Source: Enterococcus_G camelliae (lineage in GTDB: Bacteria; Bacillota; Bacilli; Lactobacillales; Enterococcaceae). Taken from it: DNA of 64,000 nucleotides. The notes under the pieces were generated by a model. The model ran no database searches. It was not told where the DNA came from and was given only the letters and a program-made list of their open reading frames with translations. Where the stretch lies: positions 41,168 to 105,167 of the forward strand of contig NZ_JBHUMO010000033.1 in the NCBI RefSeq assembly GCF_042685105.1. Direction: 5' to 3'. Each line of letters begins with the position of its first letter. The first letter of the stretch is position 1. The translations under genes were made by a program, and so were the position numbers. This document shows, in pieces, positions 25,753-33,086 of the stretch.

Positions 25753-26139
25753 AAAGTTAGTAATTGAAAACTTTCGTAATTTTAGTTCTATTGAAATTGA
25801 CTTATCAAATAAAAATGTGATATTCGGGATGAACGATTCGGGAAAAACAAATCTTTTATTTGCAATAAGATATTTGTTAGATAGAAGTATCAGAAATAAA
25901 GGTTTTATTAAATCAGATTATCATAAACATGATATTAGTAAACTGTTGATATAGATGATTCAATCAATCAAAAGTTTATTGAGATATCAAACCGACAAGC
26001 ATCATTCAATAATATGAGTACAGATGAAAAACTTGCAGAGATAGCAGATTTAATAGAAAGTTTATTAAAGAAGAACGGTAAGTTTCTTACACTTGATTAT
26101 TCTACGACTTGTTTTGATTATATACTTGGAAATAAATAA
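25742..26139 (+). pseudogene. AAA/RecF-like ATPase N-terminus joined to an Abi_C-like tail, decayed
   Basis: ATG 25742 begins KLVIENFRNFSSIEIDLSNK with a P-loop GMNDSGKTN typical of OLD/RecF-like ATPases, but stops at 25954. A second frame ending at TAA 26139 contains IESLLKKNGKFLTLDYSTTC, resembling the C-terminal domain of abortive-infection proteins. The middle is deleted. It is the remnant of a defence gene. Confidence 0.5.
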
Positions 26140-26175
26140 ACAAGTCCCAAAATAAGTTATGAAAGGGGTATCTGA

Positions 26176-26925
26176 ATGTCGAAAAAGGATTCCAAACAAG
26201 ATATCAGGAAAAATTCTCATAATACTTCCTCACACATTCATCATCACAGATATGAGTCAGATTCACAGGCTTCATGTATTAGTGTTGTACCAATCTTTAA
26301 TCATCTAGAAGCAGCGCAGATGGAAGAAATTATGAAAGTCATGAAGTCAATTTCATATAAAAAAGGTGAAGTGCTTTATCGAGAAGGAGATACATCTAAT
26401 GTTTTATATGTTGTAAGTAAGGGTAAAATTAGAATCTACCGTTTATCTGAGTCTGGAAAAGAGCAATTATTGAGAATTTTAAATCCAGGAGATTTTACAG
26501 GAGAATTAGCTTTGTTTCGTGAATCAATCCATGAAGCGTATGCAGAAGCAATGATTGATACCGATGTATGTATGATTAGTAAAAATGACTTACAAGAATT
26601 TTTATTAAAGTACCCTACGATATCTTTGAAGATCTTAGCTGAGTTTTCTAACCGACTAGAAACATCAGAAAAACAAACAACTAGATTTGTCACCGAGAAA
26701 GTGGAGGCTAGATTATCGTTGTTTCTTGCAGAGTGTACAGATGGCGGAGATAGTCCAGTAGAAATTGAATTACCGATGAGTAAAAAGGATTTAGCCTCTT
26801 ATTTAGGAACGACACCAGAAACGATAAGTAGAACGTTGGCTGATTTTGAAGATGCAGGTTATATAAAGCAAAAAAGAAACAGAAGGATTGAGATTTTAGA
26901 TTTAGATGGTTTGTTGCTGATATAG
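26176..26925 (+). CDS. Crp/Fnr-family regulator with His-rich N-terminus
   Basis: 249 residues. A His-rich leader (HIHHHRYES) with one Cys (ASCISVVPIFNHL) precedes a cNMP-binding-type beta barrel (about residues 45-150) and a winged helix-turn-helix whose recognition helix reads GTTPETISRTL, close to E. coli FNR, whose TTGAT-N4-ATCAA site matches the boxes downstream. Only one N-terminal Cys is present, so a classical 4Fe-4S cluster is unlikely; the His cluster suggests metal sensing (inference). It has its own strong terminator, followed by the Ric gene and the ATPase. Confidence 0.85.
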   Translation: MSKKDSKQDIRKNSHNTSSHIHHHRYESDSQASCISVVPIFNHLEAAQMEEIMKVMKSISYKKGEVLYREGDTSNVLYVVSKGKIRIYRLSESGKEQLLRILNPGDFTGELALFRESIHEAYAEAMIDTDVCMISKNDLQEFLLKYPTISLKILAEFSNRLETSEKQTTRFVTEKVEARLSLFLAECTDGGDSPVEIELPMSKKDLASYLGTTPETISRTLADFEDAGYIKQKRNRRIEILDLDGLLLI

Positions 26926-26944
26926 CAGATAATCTTAAAATAAA

Positions 26945-26991
26945 AATAGAACAGTTGGCATTAAGTTAAAAATGCCAACTGTTCTATTTTT
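26945..26991 (+). terminator. Terminator of the FNR-like regulator gene
   Basis: Perfect 18-bp stem AATAGAACAGTTGGCATT / AATGCCAACTGTTCTATT, loop of 8, T-rich tail. Being nearly symmetric it may act on both strands. Confidence 0.85.
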
Positions 26992-27010
26992 CTGCGTAAA
27001 AAGAACAAAC

Positions 27011-27052
27011 TTGATGTAGATCAAGTTAATACCTTTTAATCCCTTATATAAT
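27011..27052 (+). promoter_or_regulatory. FNR box and promoter of the ric/ATPase operon
   Basis: Perfect TTGAT-gtag-ATCAA at 27011-27024 and a TATAAT -10 at 27047-27052. With a start 7 bp after the -10, the box centre (27017.5) lies at -41.5, the classical class II FNR activation position. There is no separate -35, as expected for an activator-dependent promoter. Confidence 0.8.
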
Positions 27053-27089
27053 GTAATCAACCCAAAGAAAAAAGAAAGAAGGAAAAAAC

Positions 27090-27392
27090 ATGTCAAAAAA
27101 ATTAGATTTTAATCAAGTCAAGGAAACACATTTAAAAACATTAGCACAGTATGTACCACTTGTAGCACGAGTTCATGGCGGCAATCATCCAGAATTTCAC
27201 CAAGTTCGTGAAGTATATGAAAAGCTTGCAAAAAAAGTAAAAGATGCAGGAGTGGAAAAACCTGACTTAGTAGATGAATTTGTAAAGTTACGTGAAATTA
27301 CAGACAATTATACAGTTCCAGATGATGTTTGTGAAAGCTATGAAGCAGTCTATAACATGTTAGCAGAATTAGATAAAGCATATGAATCATAA
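27090..27392 (+). CDS. Ric-type di-iron (hemerythrin-like) Fe-S repair protein, short form
   Basis: 100 residues, much shorter than ScdA/RIC (about 220) but like the short Firmicute proteins. LAQYVPLVARVHGGNHPEFH holds the His pair expected of a hemerythrin-like di-iron site, and a second conserved block, NYTVPDDVCESYEAVYNMLA, lies near the C-terminus. Known family role: repair of iron-sulfur clusters after oxidative or nitrosative damage. AAGAAAGAAGG site upstream. Placed under an FNR box and ahead of a metal ATPase. Confidence 0.7.
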   Translation: MSKKLDFNQVKETHLKTLAQYVPLVARVHGGNHPEFHQVREVYEKLAKKVKDAGVEKPDLVDEFVKLREITDNYTVPDDVCESYEAVYNMLAELDKAYES

Positions 27393-27443
27393 AAGAAACA
27401 AGTGATACAATTAATAAAAATCATAATAGGAAGGAGTATGTAT

Positions 27444-29291
27444 ATGCAAAAATTAATTTTAGGAAGAAAGAATCATATTACAATAGTAAGTGCAATTTTA
27501 ATAATAATTGCATATGTTAGTAAATTAGGATTTCAAAACGAACCTATAGCCATATGGTCACTAATAATTGCCTCTGTTTTAGGAGTTATACCGATTGCCA
27601 TCCAAGCGTATCAAGCACTCAGAGTTAAAGTAGTCAGTATTGATGTGTTAGTGACCATTGCAGTCATTGGCGCGTTTCTAATTAGAAATTATGAGGAGTC
27701 AGCAATTGTTACTTTTTTATTTCTATTTGGAGCTTATCTAGAACAAAGAACACTGAATAAAACACGTTCTGCCATAAAAGAATTAACTGAAATGGCGCCT
27801 GAAGTTGCTCTAAAGCAACTGAAAAATGGTGAATTTGAAGAAGTCGCAATAGAAGAGGTTGATGTAGGTGATATTTTACTTGTTAAAACGGGTGCAAAAA
27901 TTCCTGTTGACGGGACAGTTTTAACAGGAGAAGGGCACATTAATGAAGCAAGTATCACAGGGGAAGCCGTTCCAGTAAGCAAAAAGAAAGATTCAGGAGT
28001 ATATGCGGGAACAATTTTAGAAAATGGAACACTGCAAATCACTGCTGACCGTGTAGGTGAAGACACTACTTTTGGTAAAATCATTGAGTTAGTGGAAGAA
28101 GCGCAGGATTCAAAATCAGAGGCAGAACGCTTTATAGATAGATTCTCTAAATATTATACACCGGCTGTTTTAGTTCTCTCTTTTATTGTATGGCTCATTT
28201 CAAGGGATATTCAACTGGCAATTACGATATTAGTTTTAGGATGCCCAGGAGCATTAGTAATCGGTGTTCCCGTTTCAAATGTTGCGGGTATTGGTAATGG
28301 AGCACGTCATGGTATTCTTCTAAAAGGTAGCGAGGTTATTAATGATTTTAGCAAACTAGATACCATGGTATTTGACAAAACGGGAACATTGACAATAGGA
28401 AATCCTAGAGTAGCTGATAAAGAAATTTATGCAGATAATGTAGATGACGTATTCGCTTATCTGTCAAGTGTTGAAAAGGAATCCAATCATCCATTAGCAA
28501 AAGCAGTTGTGGAATATATTGGAGATATAGAACCATTTAGAGTTGAAAAAACAGAGGTTGTAAAAGGCGGAGGAATTGTAGCACATGTAGAAGGCCATAG
28601 AGTTGCGATCGGAAATGTTGCACTGATGAAGAAAGAAAATGTACATTTAAGTGAGAAGGTTCACGCAGATATTGCTAGATTTGAGGAAAATGGAAATTCA
28701 TTAGTTTTAACATCAGTTGATGGTGAATTAAAGGTATTGTTAGGAATTCGTGATCAAATTCGTCCAGGTGTAAAAGAAAATCTTCAGAAGTTGAAAAAAC
28801 TTGGTGTTAAAAATCTAGTCGTTATTTCAGGTGATAATCAAGGAACTGTTGATTTAGTGGCGCGTGAACTAGGTTTTACAGAGGCCCGCGGGCACATGTT
28901 GCCGGAAGATAAATCAGCATATATAAAAGTACTGCAAGAAAGAGGTCAAATTGTTGCATTTGTTGGGGACGGAGTAAATGATAGTCCTTCACTAGCTCTA
29001 GCACAAATTGGAATTGCCATGGGAGGCGGAACAGATGTAGCCATAGAAACGTCAGATGTTGTTTTAATGAATTCAGATTTTAGTCTCTTGCCACATGCAC
29101 TAGGTTTAACAAAAGCGACAGCTAATAACATGCGACAAAATATTTTTATTGCAGTTGGAGTTGTATTAGTCCTGCTAGCTAGCGTATTTTTTAGTGACTG
29201 GATGAATATGTCAATCGGAATGTTAGTACACGAAGCAAGCATATTAGTGGTCATTTTAAATGGTATGAGGTTGCTACGCTACAAACTATGA
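27444..29291 (+). CDS. P1B-type heavy-metal ATPase with CPG motif
   Basis: 616 residues from ATG 27444 (AGGAAGGAG site; ATG 27438 is too close to it). Exports or imports a transition metal. Motifs: TGEAVPVS actuator loop, the membrane metal site CPGALV (instead of the usual CPC or SPC), phosphorylation site DKTGT, the SNHPLAKA nucleotide-binding motif, and GDGVNDSPSLA. There is no N-terminal HMA domain; a separate HMA protein is encoded downstream. Metal specificity is uncertain because of the CPG motif. Confidence 0.88.
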   Translation: MQKLILGRKNHITIVSAILIIIAYVSKLGFQNEPIAIWSLIIASVLGVIPIAIQAYQALRVKVVSIDVLVTIAVIGAFLIRNYEESAIVTFLFLFGAYLEQRTLNKTRSAIKELTEMAPEVALKQLKNGEFEEVAIEEVDVGDILLVKTGAKIPVDGTVLTGEGHINEASITGEAVPVSKKKDSGVYAGTILENGTLQITADRVGEDTTFGKIIELVEEAQDSKSEAERFIDRFSKYYTPAVLVLSFIVWLISRDIQLAITILVLGCPGALVIGVPVSNVAGIGNGARHGILLKGSEVINDFSKLDTMVFDKTGTLTIGNPRVADKEIYADNVDDVFAYLSSVEKESNHPLAKAVVEYIGDIEPFRVEKTEVVKGGGIVAHVEGHRVAIGNVALMKKENVHLSEKVHADIARFEENGNSLVLTSVDGELKVLLGIRDQIRPGVKENLQKLKKLGVKNLVVISGDNQGTVDLVARELGFTEARGHMLPEDKSAYIKVLQERGQIVAFVGDGVNDSPSLALAQIGIAMGGGTDVAIETSDVVLMNSDFSLLPHALGLTKATANNMRQNIFIAVGVVLVLLASVFFSDWMNMSIGMLVHEASILVVILNGMRLLRYKL

Positions 29292-29313
29292 AAATAAACA
29301 ACAAATTAGGCTG

Positions 29314-29355
29314 TTGATGCAAATCAATTTAATGATGATAATAATTGAGTATAAT
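29314..29355 (+). promoter_or_regulatory. FNR box and promoter of the HMA gene
   Basis: Perfect TTGAT-gcaa-ATCAA at 29314-29327; TATAAT at 29350-29355. The box centre is again 41.5 bp upstream of the predicted start, the same geometry as at 27011, so the HMA gene has its own FNR-type promoter. Confidence 0.8.
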
Positions 29356-29386
29356 AAAATCGATATAAACTAAAGGAGAGAAGAAA

Positions 29387-29620
29387 ATGCAAAAAGCAAC
29401 GATTCAATTAGAAACATTAACATGTCCGTCTTGTATGCAAAAAATAGAGAATGGTGTGAAATCTTTGGACGGGGTAAGTAAAGAGAGTTTAAAAGTACTA
29501 TTTAATTCAAGCAAGGTGAGGGTGGAATTTGACGATGAAAAAGTATCTATAAAAGACATTGAACATGTTATCGACAAATTAGGTTATGAAGTATTAAAAT
29601 CTCAGGTCAAAAATATTTAA
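29387..29620 (+). CDS. Heavy-metal-associated (HMA) domain metallochaperone
   Basis: 77 residues, one ferredoxin-like HMA domain with the metal-binding motif LTCPSCMQKIENGV (two Cys, about residues 13 and 16). CopZ-like in size. Probably delivers metal to the upstream P1B ATPase, which lacks such a domain. AAAGGAG site. The typical Cys-x-x-Cys fits Cu(I), but Zn or Cd cannot be excluded. Confidence 0.85.
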   Translation: MQKATIQLETLTCPSCMQKIENGVKSLDGVSKESLKVLFNSSKVRVEFDDEKVSIKDIEHVIDKLGYEVLKSQVKNI

Positions 29621-29738
29621 GTAACGAACCACTTAAGTTTATATGGGAGATAGTGTTTGGGAAGCATTTTTTCCTAATAACTGTATTAGAGGAGCTATGT
29701 AATAAAACCATACTTTGACTGATATGTTCTCACATACG

Positions 29739-29774
29739 AATTCCCTCTGTGGATATGTTTCCACAGAGGGAATT
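29739..29774. terminator. Long perfect hairpin after the HMA gene
   Basis: 15-bp stem AATTCCCTCTGTGGA / TCCACAGAGGGAATT with a 6-base loop and a TTTT tail. Probable terminator; symmetric enough to work both ways. It overlaps the start of the RlmD-like tail. Confidence 0.6.
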
Positions 29775-29988
29775 TTCGATAAAAGCATTTGAGCCAATAT
29801 TTCTTGACAGCTATGAACTTGTCTCAAAACATGTTAAGACAATTGTTCTTTTGTCCCAACAAAAACCTAGTGATAAGATTGAGGTAAACTTGGATTTAGA
29901 TGAGTTCGATGCGACAAGTGAAGAGATGAAAGCAACTTATAATGAAATTCAGCAGTATGTGCTGAAAGAAACTGGACTGATGGTGTAG
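29749..29988 (+). pseudogene. RlmD/RumA-like C-terminal tail, remnant
   Basis: 79 codons containing VKTIVLLSQQKPSDKIEVNL and ATSEEMKATYNEIQQYVLKE, a tail I recognise from clostridial RumA-type methyltransferases, with a plausible MFPQ lead-in. The methyltransferase body is absent. Because the island starts at the chromosomal rlmD 3' end, this may be a relic of an element that used rumA as its target. Confidence 0.5.
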
Positions 29989-29995
29989 TTTAGTT

Positions 29996-30160
29996 ATGAA
30001 AAATAAGGAAGGAATAGAACTGGTAATTGAATATGCCAAGGAAAATGCACAGGTTGTGTCTGATGAACCGGAAGATGAAGGATATTTGGTGAGATCGGAA
30101 AGAGAAGAGCCAGTAAATTATGTGTCTTATGTCTTGAAACCAGATACTGTTGGTTGTTAA
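29996..30160 (+). CDS. Small unrecognised acidic protein
   Basis: 54 residues from ATG 29996, beginning MKNKEGIELVIEYAKENAQ. No clear ribosome binding site and no family recognised. It runs into the GrpB fragment, so it may itself be truncated. Confidence 0.25.
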   Translation: MKNKEGIELVIEYAKENAQVVSDEPEDEGYLVRSEREEPVNYVSYVLKPDTVGC

Positions 30161-30491
30161 GGATTCTGCTGATGAGTCATCCTACGTTCCAGTGTTGGAA
30201 GCGGCTGGATATGTGCTACAGATTCGAGAACCTGACTGGTTTGAGCATCGTTTGTTTAAAGGACCGGATACCGATATTAATCTGCACGTGTTCAGTTTGG
30301 GCACATCAGAGATTGATAGAATGTTACGCTTCCGTGATTGGTTGCGGACTAATGATACTGATCGGGACAAATATGCACAAGTCAAACGAAGCTTGGCAAA
30401 GAATAAATGGAGGCATGTCCAGCACTATGCGAATGCTAAAACATTAATAGTACAGGAAATCATGAAAAGAGCGAATAGTAATAATGCTTAA
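30150..30491 (+). pseudogene. GrpB/UPF0157 nucleotidyltransferase-like protein, 5'-truncated
   Basis: 113 codons matching the C-terminal two thirds of GrpB proteins: SYVPVLEAAGYVLQIREPDW, LFKGPDTDINLHVFSLG, and MLRFRDWLRTNDTDRDKYA. The N-terminal GSTSVPGLAAKPI-type nucleotidyltransferase motif is missing and the sequence before 30150 is unrelated. Confidence 0.75.
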
Positions 30492-30535
30492 GGAGAGTGT
30501 CATGTTTTCTTGGTTTGTTATAGGAGGTTATATCA

Positions 30536-31030
30536 ATGAAAAATACAGTAGATAACTTGTCGAAAAGTAAAGTTATTTTAATGTGCGGCCCTGCGGGAGC
30601 AGGTAAAACAACACTAGCAAAAAAATTTGAAAGTACTGGGATGACAATACTATCTTATGATGAAGAATCATTCAAACGAGGTTTGAATGAACATCCTTTA
30701 CCTCAGGAGGTTTTAGAAGATATTAAAACCTATCTTGATGAAAAACTAATTTCACTTATCATGCAAAACATTGATATTGTTCTCGATTATTCATTTTGGT
30801 CTAGAGAAATGAGAAATGAATATATTTCATTATTAAAGAAATACGACATAGAACCCAAAATCTATTATATAAAGACACCTAAGGAAGTTGTTATGGAACG
30901 TATTCGAAAAAGAAACGGAAATCATCAAAATGATATCATATTGACGGAGCAAACAGCTTCCACTTATTATGATCATTTTCAACCCCCAACTGCTGAAGAA
31001 GGTGAAGTTATAGTAGTCGAGGGATATTAA
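30536..31030 (+). CDS. Small P-loop kinase (AAA_33 type)
   Basis: 164 residues, intact, with a GGAGG site. Walker A MCGPAGAGKTTLAKKF at about residues 16-31, a Walker B-like VLDYSFWSREMR (about 80-92) with the Asp/Arg pair used by small-molecule or nucleoside kinases, and a lid region ERIRKRNGNHQND. Similar proteins are annotated as AAA-family ATP-binding proteins or zeta-like kinases. The substrate is unknown. It is the only intact gene between 29988 and 32650. Confidence 0.7.
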   Translation: MKNTVDNLSKSKVILMCGPAGAGKTTLAKKFESTGMTILSYDEESFKRGLNEHPLPQEVLEDIKTYLDEKLISLIMQNIDIVLDYSFWSREMRNEYISLLKKYDIEPKIYYIKTPKEVVMERIRKRNGNHQNDIILTEQTASTYYDHFQPPTAEEGEVIVVEGY

Positions 31031-31530
31031 TATTGTGGTTTTAGGCATGGAAATTGTACTAGATGATAAGTTTTGTCAAATTTTTTGAAAGATATAATTC
31101 CAACAAGGGGATACCAGCTTCAGGTGATATCATTATTGTCATCTCAGAGCAGGGGGTAGTATTGATTCAGCCGGAAGAATAAGTGGCGATGCAATGAAGA
31201 CGATGAATGCATTATTGAAATTGCAGGAAAAAAACTTACTGAAATATGTTATGTTTATTCTTTTGACAACTCTACTCAATCATGATTATGCAATTAGACA
31301 CGTTATTTTTTATCATGAATGGATATGTTCCCGTCTACCGATAGTGCTAAAAACGCAGTGGATATGTTTCCGAGAACGAACATACTCAAATGACATTCAT
31401 TCTGTCCTCTAAAGCCACGTTGAGAGTGTAGGACTGCTGACAAGAGTTGAGAAATAGAGGCCAGAAATTTCTTGAAGTGGCGGTATTTGGTATCTTTTAG
31501 AGAGCTGAAACTTGACTCTTTGTCAATTGC
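31031..31530. other. Non-coding or decayed stretch
   Basis: 500 bp with only short, mutually shifted reading frames. A segment at 31361-31430 can be read across a one-base shift as VDMFPRT followed by HTQMTFILSSKATLRV, resembling another RlmD-like tail. I cannot support a functional gene. Confidence 0.45.
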
Positions 31531-31802
31531 TGTTATTTTGCTCAAATCGTATGTTAGGAAATGCTTCGGCATTTCCTTTTTTGCGTTATTAAATGATTTC
31601 ACATATGTTCTGTTGAATCAGGACACGCATCCGGAGATGACGAAAAGTCCGAAATCCAAAAGCAATTCTTTTGATTACTTTGAGGAGGTTATTCTTTCCC
31701 TCCAATTTTCCGTTTGAATAGGGATATTTTAAGGAGTTTATGATGGCTTCTGTGTGCTTTTTCAGATAACAAATTTCCTTTTTAAACCCATTATTCAAGG
31801 AA
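31531..31802 (-). pseudogene. ISL3 copy C: C-terminal fragment of the transposase
   Basis: Almost identical to 19439-19707 of copy A: TTCG hairpin, stop codon, and the C-terminal residues ending LRMRVLIQQNICEII. The homology stops abruptly at 31802, where hsdM sequence begins. It lies 12 kb from copy A in the same orientation. Confidence 0.8.
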
Positions 31803-32310
31803 TAATGTCCCCTTGAATGGCATGATCTAAAGATGCAACAAAACCATTCAGGATCAAATACAACTTCAACATTTTATTTGAACGCTGAGAAATATCCTGA
31901 GCGAAGATTGTAGATTTATGTTCACCGATTTGGTGACTCAGGGCCATCAAGAGTGTTCCAGTACATGCAGAAGGGTCATAACATTTGATATTATGCAAAT
32001 CGGGGTTATCTCCAACGAGAAGTCGAGCCATTATTGTAGCGATTCCATGAGGTGTATAATATTCTGCATATTTACCACAATCGACCGTGTTGTAGTCTTA
32101 AATCAGATATTCAAAGATTGCCGCAAAGAAGTCATAGTTTTCCGTGAAAACTCCCTCGAAAGAGAAGTTAACCAGCTTATCGACTAAAGCTCTTGCGAAA
32201 GGTGCACGTTCGGCAGTATCTGTAACATAAACAGTCAAATTTTCAAATCGTGGAATCTTTATGTTTTGAGTTGAGAAGATATCGATATTTTTTTCGGCAA
32301 AATCAATCAT
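31803..32310 (-). pseudogene. Type I restriction-modification methyltransferase (HsdM) fragment
   Basis: Reads MIDFAEKNIDIFSTQNIKIP ... FEYLI, TAA at 32098-32100 (AAA in relatives), then DYNTVDCGKYAEYYTPHGIA and CYDPSACTGTLLMALSHQIG. The motif I glycine (DPxAGTG) is Cys here. Truncated at both ends, at 31802 by ISL3 sequence, and with a nonsense codon. No hsdS or hsdR nearby. Confidence 0.8.
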
Positions 32311-32378
32311 TGTTACATCAAAGATTAAGTCGAAATATCCCTTTTATTGCTGATTACATAAGTTAGCTATTAAATGTT

Positions 32379-32594
32379 GTGGTTTGGGACGTGGAATGTC
32401 AGGAGATGATTCATCAAAAAGATCTAGGCGATCAACTTCAAACATTTCTTCATAAGATTGATGGTACGATTGCGACTATTATGGCACTTGATAGAGCGAT
32501 TCGCTTTGGGAATGATAATGGAGCAAGTGTCTATGATGTAGGGGGTGTTTATGGCAGAATAAAAGTACACACGGTTCAGCGCAAAAGCGCATAG
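32379..32594 (+). pseudogene. Unassigned mobile-element protein fragment
   Basis: 71 codons including MIHQKDLGDQLQTFLHKIDG and IMALDRAIRFGNDNGASVYD, phrases I associate with proteins of clostridial conjugative elements, but no family is named with confidence. It precedes the right edge of the island. Confidence 0.35.
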
Positions 32595-32651
32595 TCCCGC
32601 AAATCCCTTAAGCTATAATAAAAAGCCATTGCGGACAACCTGAAATTCCTC

Positions 32652-33062
32652 AAAAAAATTTATTCAACAAAAATGATTAATACTGGCGGACGTAACGGAG
32701 AGGTTCATTCTCCAGATCATAGTTTCCAAATGGCAATTGTTCCTCCTGGTCGACGCGTTGAAGGTGCCACCAATCCTGAACAACTATTTGCTGCTGGCTA
32801 TAGTGCTTGTTTCAATAGTGCTTTAGATTATGTAAAACAACAAGCGCAAGTAGACGGAAAATCAACCATTGAGTTAACGGTTTCTGTCTATAATTTAAGC
32901 CAAACTGATTTACCAGATGTACAATTAGGTGTTGAAATTGAAGGACACATTGAAGGAATTTCATTAGAAGAAAGCCAAAAATTACTGGAACTTGCTCATC
33001 AAACATGTCCTTATTCCCGAGCAACAAGAGGGAATATTGAAGTAATTTTGAAAGCAATATAA
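32652..33062 (+). CDS. ohr: Organic hydroperoxide resistance protein (Ohr/OsmC), start codon lost
   Basis: Thiol peroxidase that reduces organic hydroperoxides. The frame KKIYSTKMINTGGRNGEVHS is the normal Ohr beginning, but the codon where the Met should be (32649-32651) is CTC. The next in-frame ATG is 32673, without a ribosome binding site, giving 129 residues and losing the first seven. Both redox cysteines remain (YSACFNSAL, about residue 50, and HQTCPYSRATRGN, about 115). The island edge appears to coincide with this start, and the native promoter is gone. A TATAAT about 35 bp upstream might drive it. Confidence 0.75.
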   Translation, partial: KKIYSTKMINTGGRNGEVHSPDHSFQMAIVPPGRRVEGATNPEQLFAAGYSACFNSALDYVKQQAQVDGKSTIELTVSVYNLSQTDLPDVQLGVEIEGHIEGISLEESQKLLELAHQTCPYSRATRGNIEVILKAI

Positions 33063-33086
33063 TATTTTTGAAAGGAAGGAAAAGAC

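Noticed and set aside
31194..31412. 72-residue frame on the plus strand
   Set aside because: No ribosome site, unrelated to any family, and lies among remnants; its end runs into the ISL3-flanking sequence.
31303..31602. Minus-strand frame spanning the ISL3 end
   Set aside because: Starts in the non-coding hairpin of the IS and continues into unrelated sequence; not a gene.
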